DNA of 64,000 nucleotides from Laribacter hongkongensis DSM 14985 (lineage in GTDB: Bacteria; Pseudomonadota; Gammaproteobacteria; Burkholderiales; Aquaspirillaceae), in contig NZ_AUHR01000015.1 of the NCBI RefSeq assembly GCF_000423285.1, positions 1 to 64,000 on the forward strand, given 5' to 3'. The first letter of the stretch is position 1; the number at the start of each line of letters is the position of its first letter. A model generated the notes under the pieces. That model made no database searches. It saw nothing but the letters and a program-made list of their open reading frames with translations, and had not been told where the DNA came from. Positions 1 through 8,229 of the stretch are shown in pieces. The position numbers were made by a program, and so were the translations under genes.

Positions 1-38
1 AAGCTAACCGATACTAATTACCCGTGAGGCTTGATCCT
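1..38 (+). rRNA. 23S ribosomal RNA, 3' end (partial)
   Basis: The first 38 bases match the conserved 3' terminus of bacterial 23S rRNA (AAGCTAACCGATACTAATTA followed by the ...GTGAGGCTTGATCCT end). Only the tail is present; the gene enters from the left edge. The exact 3' end is uncertain by a few bases. Confidence 0.9.
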
Positions 39-145
39 ATAAGTTGAAGCATTCAGTGAATGCGACGATCGATCTGACCTGTCACTTCTTTGACCGTTTG
101 ATGAGGCGGCGTGTTGCGAAAGCAGCACGACGGCTCGACAGTTTA

Positions 146-261
146 TGCCTGGTGGCCATAGCGAGTGGGTCCCACCCCTTCCCATCCCGAACAGGACCGT
201 GAAACCACTTAGCGCCGATGATAGTACGGATACCCGTGCGAAAGTAGGACACCGCCAGGCT
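146..261 (+). rRNA. rrf: 5S ribosomal RNA
   Basis: About 116 nt beginning TGCCTGGTGGCCATAGCG and ending CACCGCCAGGC; the two ends pair to form the closing helix, and the internal CCCATCCCGAAC and GAAAGTAGG blocks are the conserved 5S loops. It lies 107 bp after the 23S end and is the last gene of an rRNA operon. Confidence 0.95.
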
Positions 262-270
262 CCCCATCAA

Positions 271-305
271 GGCCCCCAGCACACGCTGGGGGCCTTTGCT
301 TTGTC
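271..305 (+). terminator. Intrinsic terminator of the rRNA operon
   Basis: Perfect 10-bp stem GGCCCCCAGC / GCTGGGGGCC (271-280 and 285-294) with an ACAC loop, followed by the T-rich tail TTTGCTTTGT. It starts 10 nt after the 5S gene. Confidence 0.9.
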
Positions 306-495
306 ATGCCCGTCCTCGCGCGTACGCGTATACGACCGCCTGCATCGAGTCCGGGAACAGGCTGAACCTTTGCCCATCCTGACCAGCTTCTCCGCTTGTC
401 CTCAAGAAACGCAATGTTCTCAAAGGGTGTCAGCTGCAGGTGCCACTTGTATACTGCCTGCTGAATGAACGGGTTACAGCTTGGATGAGGATGCA

Positions 496-1509
496 ATGAA
501 TATTCTGTTGACTGGTGGGACCGGTTATATCGGCAGTCACGCCGCAGTGGTATTTGCACGGTTTGGCCATCAAGTTGTCTTGTTTGATAACCTGGTCAAC
601 AGTGATGCAGGAGTGGCCGAGAGGGTTTCTTTTCTTGCCGGAAAAACCGTACCGCTTGTGATTGGTGATGTGCGGGATCGGGATATTCTTGCTGATGCGC
701 TGAAAAGACATGCAATTGATGCGGTAGTGCATTTTGCCGGATTGAAAGCAGTCGGCGAATCCGTGCAAAAGCCCATCGATTATTATGCGAATAATGTCCA
801 GGGTACGATCAGCCTCGTGCAGGCCATGGAGTCAGCCGGTATTCATCGTCTGGTTTTCAGCAGCAGTGCAACGGTTTATGGCACGCCCCGGTATCTGCCA
901 TACGATGAAAAACACCCTGTAGGTGCCATCAATCCATACGGGCGTACAAAGCAGCATGTAGAAGACATGCTTGCTGATCTGGCTGTATCCAGTCCAGCGT
1001 GGTGCATTGCTTGCCTGCGTTACTTCAATCCCGTCGGAGCCCATGAATCCGGCCTGATCGGAGAAAATCCCCTGGGTATTCCCAATAACCTGATGCCGTT
1101 CATCGCCCAGGTTGCATCGGGTGAGCGTCCGTTCCTGTCGGTTTTTGGTGATGATTACGACACGCCGGACGGCACCGGTGTGCGTGATTACGTGCACGTA
1201 ATGGATCTGGTTGAGGGGCATGCAGCAGCTCTGGACTACCTGCAATCACATGCCGGATGGCACGCTTTCAATCTGGGAACAGGACAAGGCATCAGTGTGC
1301 TGGACGTGATCCGTTCGTTTGAAAAGGCCAGCGGTCGCCCGGTTCCGTACCAGGTTGCTGCCCGGCGGGCCGGTGACTTGCCGGCCTATTATGCCGATGC
1401 TGGCAAGGCCAACCGTTTGCTGGGCTGGCAGGCTAACCGGGATCTGGACGAAATGTGTCGCTCTACCTGGAACTTCCAGCAGCGGCTGAAGCAATCATTT
1501 GCCGGATAG
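496..1509 (+). CDS. galE: UDP-glucose 4-epimerase GalE
   Basis: Interconverts UDP-glucose and UDP-galactose in the cytoplasm, linking the Leloir pathway to the supply of galactose for surface polysaccharide. The 337-residue product is a standard short-chain dehydrogenase: the NAD-binding GGTGYIGSH motif is at residues 7-15, the catalytic Tyr148-x3-Lys152 pair sits in NPYGRTK, and the SSSAT motif is at 122-126. I chose ATG 496 because the NAD-binding strand (MNILLTGG) starts there and GAGG lies just upstream; a TTG at 481 is in frame but would add an atypical extension. It stands alone between the rRNA operon and convergent argA, whose stop codon is only 5 bp away, with no terminator visible between them. 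Confidence 0.95.
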   Translation: MNILLTGGTGYIGSHAAVVFARFGHQVVLFDNLVNSDAGVAERVSFLAGKTVPLVIGDVRDRDILADALKRHAIDAVVHFAGLKAVGESVQKPIDYYANNVQGTISLVQAMESAGIHRLVFSSSATVYGTPRYLPYDEKHPVGAINPYGRTKQHVEDMLADLAVSSPAWCIACLRYFNPVGAHESGLIGENPLGIPNNLMPFIAQVASGERPFLSVFGDDYDTPDGTGVRDYVHVMDLVEGHAAALDYLQSHAGWHAFNLGTGQGISVLDVIRSFEKASGRPVPYQVAARRAGDLPAYYADAGKANRLLGWQANRDLDEMCRSTWNFQQRLKQSFAG

Positions 1510-1513
1510 TGTT

Positions 1514-2830
1514 TCAGAGATTCCGGAACAGGACTTTCGAGCGGCGCTGATAGTTGTACAGCGCCTGTTTGCGCTCGGGGAGTTCAGACAGGTCACCTTC
1601 AGCAAAACCGCGCTCGATAAACCAGTGTGCCGTCTGCGTGGTCAGGACAAAAAGCCGCTTCATGCCCAGCTGCCAGGCTTTCTGGACGGTGTGACGCAAC
1701 AGGGCATCACCTTGGCCACGTTTTTGCCAGGCGGGCAGTACGGCCAGACACGCCAGTTCGGCAACATGGTCTTCCGGAAACAGGTTCAGGGCAACGCATC
1801 CGGTGATTTTCCCATCATGTTCGATGACATAAAACCGGTGGATATCCATTTCGATCAGTTCCCGGCCGCGCTTGACCAGGGCTCCTGACCGTTCAAGTGG
1901 TTCGATCAGGGCCAGAATGCTGCCGACATCCTCAATGACGGCCTGGCGCCAGACCTGCAATGGTTCGGCCGAGATCATGGTGGCACAGCCATCATGGGTG
2001 AACAGCTCCTTGAGCAGGGCGCCATCAAGGTGCTGGCTGACGATGTGTGCCCGTTTGACTCCGCTTATGACCGTATCCAGCGCGGCTTTCAGGCAGTGAC
2101 GCATGCCGGCCCCCAGATGCCGGGCCGAATGATCCAGCCATTCCAGTCCTTCCCGGGCGGTGAATTCGGTAATGTGGCGGCCATTCTTGTCCTGGACTCC
2201 GCTTGGCGTATCGAGGACAAACAGCAGTTTTTCTGCATGCAGGGCTGCGGCAGCGGCGGCGGCAACCTCTGGCATGCTGAGGTTGAAAATCTCGCCAGTC
2301 GGTGAATAACCCAGCGGAGACAGCAGCACCAGTTCACCGAAGTCCAGCTGGTGGCGGATGGCCTGCACGTCCAGCTTGCGGACCTGACCGCTGTACTGCA
2401 TGTCCACGCCATCGATGACGCCCAGCGGCCGGGCGACAATGTGGTTGCCACCGACAATGCGCAGGTTGGCCCCGGCCATGGGGGAATCCGGCAGGGCGAC
2501 CGACAGCTGTGCCTCGATTTCCGCACGCGTCCAGCCCACAGCCTGTTTGACGATTTCGATCGTGTCGCTGTCTGTTACCCGCCGGTCCAGATGGATGCGT
2601 GGCGTAATGCCACGGATTTTCAACAGTTCATCAATCTGGGGCCGGGCGCCATGCACCAGCACTACCTTGACCCCGAGGCTGACCAGCAGGTTGATGTCAT
2701 GGGACAGCGATGCAAACCGTCCTTGCTCGAGTGCTTCACCGCCAAATCCGATGACAAAAGTACGCCCGCGAAACGCATGGATATAAGGAGCGGCTTCGCG
2801 GAAACTCTGGACAAAAGCGGAAGCGTACAT
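1514..2830 (-). CDS. argA: Amino-acid N-acetyltransferase (N-acetylglutamate synthase) ArgA
   Basis: Catalyses the first step of arginine synthesis, acetyl-CoA + glutamate to N-acetylglutamate. The 438-residue protein has the two-domain form of the classical enzyme: an N-terminal amino acid kinase fold (FVIGFGGEALE near residue 28 and VLVHGARPQID near 62), which binds arginine for feedback inhibition, and a C-terminal GNAT acetyltransferase domain (about 295-435, with AVLPAWQKRGQGDALL as the acetyl-CoA loop). ATG 2830 is used; a TTG 9 bp upstream is possible. It is a monocistronic gene beside galE. An arginine-biosynthesis gene in the same window as two arginine-degradation clusters implies that the two routes must be regulated separately. 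Confidence 0.93.
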   Translation of the reverse strand: MYASAFVQSFREAAPYIHAFRGRTFVIGFGGEALEQGRFASLSHDINLLVSLGVKVVLVHGARPQIDELLKIRGITPRIHLDRRVTDSDTIEIVKQAVGWTRAEIEAQLSVALPDSPMAGANLRIVGGNHIVARPLGVIDGVDMQYSGQVRKLDVQAIRHQLDFGELVLLSPLGYSPTGEIFNLSMPEVAAAAAAALHAEKLLFVLDTPSGVQDKNGRHITEFTAREGLEWLDHSARHLGAGMRHCLKAALDTVISGVKRAHIVSQHLDGALLKELFTHDGCATMISAEPLQVWRQAVIEDVGSILALIEPLERSGALVKRGRELIEMDIHRFYVIEHDGKITGCVALNLFPEDHVAELACLAVLPAWQKRGQGDALLRHTVQKAWQLGMKRLFVLTTQTAHWFIERGFAEGDLSELPERKQALYNYQRRSKVLFRNL

Positions 2831-2900
2831 GGTGCACAATCAAGACAATGGCAAGTCAAAAAGGGTAACAGCATTGTCTGGTATTGGGAATGCATGATGC

Positions 2901-3296
2901 CTAGCTGTCATGCCGCAGTTCTTCCGGTGTGTCGTCGTGGTCGCCGTGCAGGTGCTGCTGGTAAATCCGGGCATAGGCCTCACGGCTGTACGAGCGGGAG
3001 GCAGGTTGCGCCAGATTGTGACGGGCCAGCTGGTCGCTGTAATCGTAGAGAGCCAGACGCAGCCTGGACCACAGGCTGTTGTCCGGATGAAAGCTGGCAT
3101 CCGTCAGCAGTTGACGCAGCTCACTCATCCGATACTGGCCGGCAGCATAACGAATGGTCAGTGTCAGTGGACCGTTTTGGCTCACTTCCAGTCCGGGAAG
3201 CCGGCCCAGCCATGCCATGACCAGCGGGCCCTGGCCGGCAGGCAGGGAGGCCAGTCGCAGCTCCCGTATCTGGATGACGGTGGATGGCTGTGGCAT
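2901..3296 (-). CDS. Hypothetical protein (131 aa)
   Basis: I do not recognise a family. The protein begins MPQPSTVIQIRELRLASLP, is rich in Leu, Arg, Ser and Tyr, has no signal peptide or membrane segment, and ends in an acidic, His-rich tail (QQHLHGDHDDTPEELRHDS). Support for it being real: strong AGGAGG-like ribosome site (TTGGAGGAGCC) 7-8 nt before ATG 3296, and consistent betaproteobacterial codon use. It follows ctpA on the same strand, but the ctpA terminator lies between ctpA and its start, so it is either expressed by read-through or from a promoter overlapping the terminator. The LPGLEVSQNGPLTLTIRYAAGQY segment is rather hydrophobic and may form a beta sheet. Confidence 0.7.
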   Translation of the reverse strand: MPQPSTVIQIRELRLASLPAGQGPLVMAWLGRLPGLEVSQNGPLTLTIRYAAGQYRMSELRQLLTDASFHPDNSLWSRLRLALYDYSDQLARHNLAQPASRSYSREAYARIYQQHLHGDHDDTPEELRHDS

Positions 3297-3311
3297 GCCT
3301 GTGGCTCCTCC

Positions 3312-3341
3312 AAAAAAACACACCGCCCGAAGGCGGTGTGT
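3312..3341 (-). terminator. Intrinsic terminator after ctpA
   Basis: Read on the minus strand, the stem ACACACCGCC / GGCGGTGTGT (3341-3332 with 3327-3318, loop TTCG) is followed by seven T. It ends 16 bp before the start codon of the downstream 131-aa gene. Confidence 0.9.
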
Positions 3342-3357
3342 CTGGCAGCGGTGGCGC

Positions 3358-4764
3358 TTACGGTTTTTGCAGTATTTGCTGCACCTTGAGGATGTTCAAG
3401 GCCTGCGCCAGCTGGTTGTCGGTTTTCGGATTCGGCTCGCGTGGATTGACCGGCGCTTCGTCGGCCTTGTCCGGTGCGGCCGGCTTGTCTGTCGGGACCA
3501 GTTTGTTGCCGGACTTGTCGCCGTTCGGGTTGCTCAGGTGATGCTCCAGGTCGGCTTCGCGGATGCGGACCGGCATGGTCAGCGGCTTGCGCTCGTCACC
3601 GGCGACGGCTATTTCCTCGACTTCGACATCCGGCGTAATGCCCTTGGCCTGGATCGACGTACCCTTGGGGGTGAAGTAACGGGCGGTGGTCAGCTTGATG
3701 CCGCCGGCACTGCCCAGCGGCAACACCGACTGGACCGAACCCTTGCCGAAGGTCTGGGTACCGACCACGATGGCGCGCTTGTGGTCCTGGAGGGCGCCGG
3801 TGACGATTTCCGAGGCGCTGGCGGTGCCGCCATTGACGAGGATCACGATCGGTACCGTGCGGGCCTCGGGGACGAGGCTCTTGAGCGGGTCGGGCTTGCC
3901 CGGTTCGCGGACGTAGTTTTCCGGAATCGACGTCAGCTGCATCTTGGCATCCGGCGTGCGGCCTTCGGTATAGACCACCAGCGTATTGGCAGGCAGGAAG
4001 GCGGCCGAGACGCCGACGGCCGCGTTCAGCAGGCCGCCCGGATCGTCACGCAGGTCCAGCACCAAGCCTTTCAGCGGAGTCTTGTTGTCCTTGTAGATCT
4101 GGTTGATGCCCTGTACCAGGTTTTCGACCGTGTGCTCCTGGAACTGGGTGATGCGGACGTAGCCGATGTCCGGCTCGATCAGCTTTGGCTTGACGCTCTT
4201 GGTCTTGATGATAGCGCGGGTCAGCTGCACCTGGAAGGTCCGGGCCTCGCTCTTGCGGCTGATGGTCAGGATGACCGGCGTACCCGGCTTGCCGCGCATG
4301 CGCTTGACTGCCTCGGTACTGGTCAGGCCGCGCACCGGGGTATCGTCGATCTTGACGATCAGGTCACCGCTCTTGAGGCCGGCACGGGCAGCCGGCGTGT
4401 CTTCGATCGGCGCGATGATGCGCACGAGGCCGTCTTCCATGCCGATCTCGATGCCCAGTCCGCCGAATTCACCCTGCGTGCCTTCGCGCAGCTCCTTGTA
4501 GGCTTCCGGGTCGAGGTAGGACGAATGCGGGTCCAGTCCCGACACCATGCCGTTGATGGCCTCGGTAATCAGTTTCTTGTCGTCGACTGGCTCGACGTAA
4601 TCAGCCTTGATCCGGCCGTATACCTCGGCGAAGGTGCGCAGCTCGTTCAGCGGCAAGGGCGCCAGGGCTTCCTTGTCGGCCGAGGCGGTGATCGACAGGG
4701 TGAGGATGGCACCGGCGATGGCGCCAGCGCTGACGAGGGCAAATTTTTGCCGGCTATTGTGCAT
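3358..4764 (-). CDS. ctpA: Carboxy-terminal processing protease (S41 family) with PDZ domain
   Basis: Periplasmic serine protease that trims C-termini of cell-envelope proteins. 468 residues: an N-terminal hydrophobic segment (about 9-27) acting as signal or anchor, a PDZ domain around 98-185 (FGGLGIEIGMEDGLVRI), and the S41 catalytic core with Ser316 in TASASEI and Lys341 in FGKGSVQ, which has the 25-residue Ser-Lys spacing known for the family. The C-terminal 60 residues are a Pro/Lys/Asp-rich tail without clear domain. It follows envC (80-bp gap), and the gpmI-envC-ctpA order suggests one transcript. Coupling of a murein-hydrolase activator with a Ctp protease is common in this group and suggests joint control of peptidoglycan hydrolases. 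Confidence 0.93.
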   Translation of the reverse strand: MHNSRQKFALVSAGAIAGAILTLSITASADKEALAPLPLNELRTFAEVYGRIKADYVEPVDDKKLITEAINGMVSGLDPHSSYLDPEAYKELREGTQGEFGGLGIEIGMEDGLVRIIAPIEDTPAARAGLKSGDLIVKIDDTPVRGLTSTEAVKRMRGKPGTPVILTISRKSEARTFQVQLTRAIIKTKSVKPKLIEPDIGYVRITQFQEHTVENLVQGINQIYKDNKTPLKGLVLDLRDDPGGLLNAAVGVSAAFLPANTLVVYTEGRTPDAKMQLTSIPENYVREPGKPDPLKSLVPEARTVPIVILVNGGTASASEIVTGALQDHKRAIVVGTQTFGKGSVQSVLPLGSAGGIKLTTARYFTPKGTSIQAKGITPDVEVEEIAVAGDERKPLTMPVRIREADLEHHLSNPNGDKSGNKLVPTDKPAAPDKADEAPVNPREPNPKTDNQLAQALNILKVQQILQKP

Positions 4765-4845
4765 CGAGTGGAATCTCCCGCTGGCCTGCCGTGCAGGTAT
4801 GGTGGACGGCTGGCCGGTTCATCATGAATACGTGTGGATTAAAGG

Positions 4846-6147
4846 TTAACGCGCCCATTTTGACGGGTTGAGTGGTTGCCCGAGGTGGCGGAGTTCGAAA
4901 TAGATGCCGGAATCTTCCATGTTGCCGCTGTTGCCGGTGCTGGCGACGACATCACCGGCGCGTACGGTGGCGCCGACGGATTTGGCCAACTGGTTGCCAT
5001 TGCCATAAATGGTCATGTAACCGCCGCCGTGATCGATGATCAGCATATTTCCGAATCCGCGCAAGGTATCTGCATACACCACGCGCCCGTCGGCCACGGC
5101 CCGGACCGGCTGGCCTTCCGGTGCCTTGATGAAGACGCCGCGCCAGCTGGTGCCTTCGCTGCGGCGAGCGCCAAACTGGCCGCTGATGGTGCCCGAAGCC
5201 GGCAGCTTCATGCGGCCGCGCAGCGAGCCGAAGGCCCGGCCGGCGGCCGAGTCGTCTGCCACGTCGTCTACCACCGGTGCTTCCTTGACGGGTTCGGCCT
5301 TGGGGACCGGCTTGCCGGCCTTGCGGGCTTCGGCCGCCCGGCGCTCGGCTTCACGGCGGGCGGCGATCTGGGCCTGCTTGCGGGCTTCGGCCCGCTTGCG
5401 GGCCTCTTCGCGGCGGCGCTCGGCAATCTGGCGCTGGATGCGGGCGATCAGCTGGGTCAGGCGCTTTTCGTCTTCCTGCAGGTTGGCGATACGGGTTTGC
5501 TGGCTGTCGATCTCTTTGGACAGTCGGGCGACCAGGGTGGCATGTGACTGCTGCTGGTTGACGAGACTGGCCTTGCGCTTTTGCCGTTCTTCTTCAAGCC
5601 GTGCGAGCTTGGTCTGTTCGGACTCCAGCCGGGATGACAGGGCATCGAGTTCGGTCAGCCGTTCGTGCAGCTGGTCGAATTCCTGCTGCTGCGCCCGGGC
5701 AAGGTAGCCGTAATAGCTGAGGTCGCGGGCAAAGCGGTTGGGGTTGTCCTGTTGCAGGAACAGGGCCAGTGGATCGGCGCTATGGCGGTTGACGTATTGC
5801 GCCTTCAGGATGCGGGATACGCGCTGGCGGTTTTTGTTGACCTGCTGGGTGACCTTGAGGATTTCCTGTTGCAACTGGTGCAGGGCCTGCTGGGTCTGGC
5901 CCTGTTGCTGTTCCAGTTCCTGAAGCAGGCGCGAGGCCTCGGCCACGGCAGCAGCACTGGCCTTGAGGGCATCGCTGGCCTCGGCGCGGTCGGACTCCTT
6001 GGTGCGCAGGTCTTTTTTCAGCGTATTGATCTGCTGGCGGATTTCCTTCAGGTCCTGCTGGACCGGTGCGGTCGACAGCGGAGCTTCCGGTGCCGCGAGA
6101 GCCACGGCGACCGGGGTGAGCAGGAGAAGGCTGGCAAGGTGTTTCAC
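4846..6147 (-). CDS. envC: Murein hydrolase activator EnvC (degenerate LytM/M23)
   Basis: Periplasmic activator of the N-acetylmuramoyl-L-alanine amidases that split septal peptidoglycan. 433 residues: signal peptide (MKHLASLLLLTPVAVALA), a long coiled coil of about 25-265 rich in Gln, Glu, Lys and Arg, a basic Ala/Arg hinge, and a LytM domain about 310-430. The zinc-binding residues of active M23 peptidases are missing: the usual HxGxD is replaced by GTSWRGVFIKA and the HxH motif by YFELRHLG, which is the degenerate pattern of EnvC and not of a true endopeptidase. Its start overlaps the gpmI stop by 4 bp (ATGA), so translation is coupled. Confidence 0.92.
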   Translation of the reverse strand: MKHLASLLLLTPVAVALAAPEAPLSTAPVQQDLKEIRQQINTLKKDLRTKESDRAEASDALKASAAAVAEASRLLQELEQQQGQTQQALHQLQQEILKVTQQVNKNRQRVSRILKAQYVNRHSADPLALFLQQDNPNRFARDLSYYGYLARAQQQEFDQLHERLTELDALSSRLESEQTKLARLEEERQKRKASLVNQQQSHATLVARLSKEIDSQQTRIANLQEDEKRLTQLIARIQRQIAERRREEARKRAEARKQAQIAARREAERRAAEARKAGKPVPKAEPVKEAPVVDDVADDSAAGRAFGSLRGRMKLPASGTISGQFGARRSEGTSWRGVFIKAPEGQPVRAVADGRVVYADTLRGFGNMLIIDHGGGYMTIYGNGNQLAKSVGATVRAGDVVASTGNSGNMEDSGIYFELRHLGQPLNPSKWAR

Positions 6148-7670
6148 AGCAGTTCGACGAGAGAATGTCCGGTCATGTCGTCAGGTGCCGGCAGGCCCAT
6201 CAGTGCGAGGAGGGTGGGGGCGATGTCCTTGAGGGCGCCGCCTTCAAGGATGCGCGCCGGCCGGTGTCCGACGTAGCACAACGGAACCAGGTTGGTGGTG
6301 TGCTGGGTATGCGGTTGCTGGTGGAGCGGGTCGTCCATCTGTTCGCAGTTGCCGTGGTCGGCGGTGATCAGCACTTCGCCGCCATTGGCGAGCATGGCCT
6401 CCACGCAGCGGTTGATGCAGCCGTCAAGCGTTTCGACCGCGCGGATGGCGGCGGGCAGGCTGCCGGTGTGTCCGACCATGTCCCCGTTGGCGTAGTTGCA
6501 AATGATGGCCTGATATTGCCGGCTGTTGATGGCTTCGACAATGCGGTTGGTCACTTCTTCCGCACTCATTTCCGGTTGCAGGTCGTAGGTGGCGACCTTG
6601 GGAGACGGTACGAGGATGCGATCTTCACCCGGGTAGACGGTTTCTTCGCCACCATTGAAGAAATAGGTGACGTGCGGATACTTTTCGGTTTCGGCGATCC
6701 GGAGCTGGCGCAGCCCTTGTGAGGCCAGGTATTCGCCGAAACCGTTGCGGATGGTCTGCGGCGGATAGGCGATCGACAGGCTGGCATAGTCGGCGCCATA
6801 GCGGGTGAGGGTGACATAGTCCGACAGCCGGGGCTGGCGGGCGGAAAATCCGTCAAATTCCGGATCGGTCAGGGCGCTGGTCAGTTCGCGGGCCCGGTCG
6901 GCGCGGAAGTTCATGAAGATGACGGCATCGCCATCCTGCATGGGAGCCGGGGCTCCGATGCGGGTGGCCCGGACAAATTCGTCGTTTTCATCGCGGGCGT
7001 AAGCGGCAGCCAGCGCCGAGAGGCCGTCATCGGCCTGGAATGCGGCTTCGCCGTCCACGATCAGGCGGTAAGCCTGTTCGACCCGTTCCCAGCGCTTGTC
7101 ACGGTCCATGGCAAAGTAGCGGCCGCAGACGGTGGCGAGCCGGGCGTTCGGGCATTCGGCCAGTACGGCATCCAGCCGCTCGAGGTAGGTCCGGGCGCTG
7201 CGCGGCGGTGTATCGCGGCCGTCAAGGAAGGCGTGTACGCGGATGTCGGCAACGCCCGCAGCCTGGGCTGCGCGGATCAGCGCGTGGATGTGGTTTTCAT
7301 GGCTGTGGACACCGCCGTCGGACAGCAGGCCGAGAATGTGCAGGGCATGGCCCCGGGCTGCTGCAAAAGCATGCGTAAAGGCCGGATTGCCGGCAAAGCG
7401 CTGTTCTTCCAGATCAAGGTCGATGCGGCTGATGTCTTGCGTCACGATCCGTCCGGCCCCGATGTTGAGGTGGCCGACTTCCGAGTTGCCGAACTGGCCG
7501 CGGGGCAGGCCCACGGCACGCTCGGATGCGTCGATGGTGCCGTAGGGATGGTCGCGGCGCAGGCGGTCCCAGTTGGGGGTGCGGGCCAGTGCGATGGCAT
7601 TATCATCGCCGTCCAGGCGGTGGCCAAAGCCATCCAGAATCAGGAGCAGGACAGGAGTGATGCTTTTCAT
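6144..7670 (-). CDS. gpmI: 2,3-bisphosphoglycerate-independent phosphoglycerate mutase
   Basis: Interconverts 3- and 2-phosphoglycerate in glycolysis and gluconeogenesis using two Mn2+ ions. The 508-residue length is typical. The N-terminal LILDGFGHR gives metal ligand Asp13, the phosphorylated Ser63 lies in GNSEVGHLNIGAGR, and the C-terminal metal site is seen in TADHGNCEQM. First gene of the gpmI-envC-ctpA group. An AT-rich stretch (7671-7745) upstream should carry its promoter. Confidence 0.95.
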   Translation of the reverse strand: MKSITPVLLLILDGFGHRLDGDDNAIALARTPNWDRLRRDHPYGTIDASERAVGLPRGQFGNSEVGHLNIGAGRIVTQDISRIDLDLEEQRFAGNPAFTHAFAAARGHALHILGLLSDGGVHSHENHIHALIRAAQAAGVADIRVHAFLDGRDTPPRSARTYLERLDAVLAECPNARLATVCGRYFAMDRDKRWERVEQAYRLIVDGEAAFQADDGLSALAAAYARDENDEFVRATRIGAPAPMQDGDAVIFMNFRADRARELTSALTDPEFDGFSARQPRLSDYVTLTRYGADYASLSIAYPPQTIRNGFGEYLASQGLRQLRIAETEKYPHVTYFFNGGEETVYPGEDRILVPSPKVATYDLQPEMSAEEVTNRIVEAINSRQYQAIICNYANGDMVGHTGSLPAAIRAVETLDGCINRCVEAMLANGGEVLITADHGNCEQMDDPLHQQPHTQHTTNLVPLCYVGHRPARILEGGALKDIAPTLLALMGLPAPDDMTGHSLVELL

Positions 7671-7803
7671 GAAAAATCCAAGTTTAATCGTTTTGTATAT
7701 TAGTGCTTCTTGATGATGGCACGCTTTCAGGCTACTATTCTAACGATTTGGTGATGGCATAGTTTGCCATTCGGTTGACGCGCCTTTGCTAGGAGCCGGT
7801 CCC

Positions 7804-8100
7804 TTGCTTTTTACCGAAGATCATATTGAACAGACATCGCGCGCGATGAAAGCGATGTCACATCCCTTGCGGCTCAAGATCATCTCGGTGCTCGGCGACC
7901 GCGAGGTCAGTGTGCAGGACATCGTCGAGCGCGTGGGGACCTCACAATCGAACATTTCCCAGCATTTGGCCATTATGCGCGACAAAGGCGTGCTGCGGAC
8001 CCGCAAGGACGCCAACCGGGTGTATTACCGGGTGGGTGACCTGCGTACGCTGGAAGTGCTGCGCATGATGCGCGAAGTATTCTGCGGCTTCAGCGAATAA
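7804..8100 (+). CDS. ArsR-family winged-helix transcriptional regulator
   Basis: 98-residue DNA-binding protein with the ArsR layout: SRAMKAMSHPLRLKIISVLGDRE, then a recognition helix (TSQSNISQHLAIMRDKGVL) and beta wing (RTRKDANRVYYRVGD). It lacks the CxC metal-binding motif of ArsR/SmtB in the recognition helix region; one Cys remains near the C-terminus (FCGFSE), so the signal it responds to is unknown (metal, redox or none). I chose TTG 7804 because AGGAG at 7790-7794 is correctly spaced to it; an in-frame TTG at 7786 is too close. It is transcribed alone, divergent from gpmI, with its own terminator. Confidence 0.88.
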   Translation: MLFTEDHIEQTSRAMKAMSHPLRLKIISVLGDREVSVQDIVERVGTSQSNISQHLAIMRDKGVLRTRKDANRVYYRVGDLRTLEVLRMMREVFCGFSE

Positions 8101-8139
8101 GCCTGTTCTGTTGCCTGCCGGGTTCCGGCTTGAGTCTGC

Positions 8140-8162
8140 CCCTTCACCGGAAGGGTTTTTTT
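8140..8162 (+). terminator. Intrinsic terminator after the ArsR-type gene
   Basis: Stem CCCTTC / GAAGGG (8140-8145, 8150-8155), loop ACCG, then seven T. Confidence 0.8.
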
Positions 8163-8185
8163 GTCGGCAGCAGTCAGGGCGGAAT

Positions 8186-8218
8186 GCAAAAGAGCGACCA
8201 TCAAGGTCGCTCTTTTTA
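8186..8218. terminator. Bidirectional terminator between the ArsR-type gene and secD
   Basis: Stem AGAGCGACC / GGTCGCTCT (8191-8199 with 8205-8213), flanked by AAA on the left and TTTT on the right, so it can stop transcripts from both sides. It lies 12 bp past the secD stop and therefore closes the tgt-yajC-secD transcript. Confidence 0.88.
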
Positions 8219-8229
8219 TTGCCAGTAAC

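Noticed and set aside
3154-4827. Long plus-strand open frame of 557 codons opposite ctpA
   Set aside because: It is the antisense shadow of ctpA, which has a complete domain set and catalytic residues; GC-rich codon bias opens the opposite frame.
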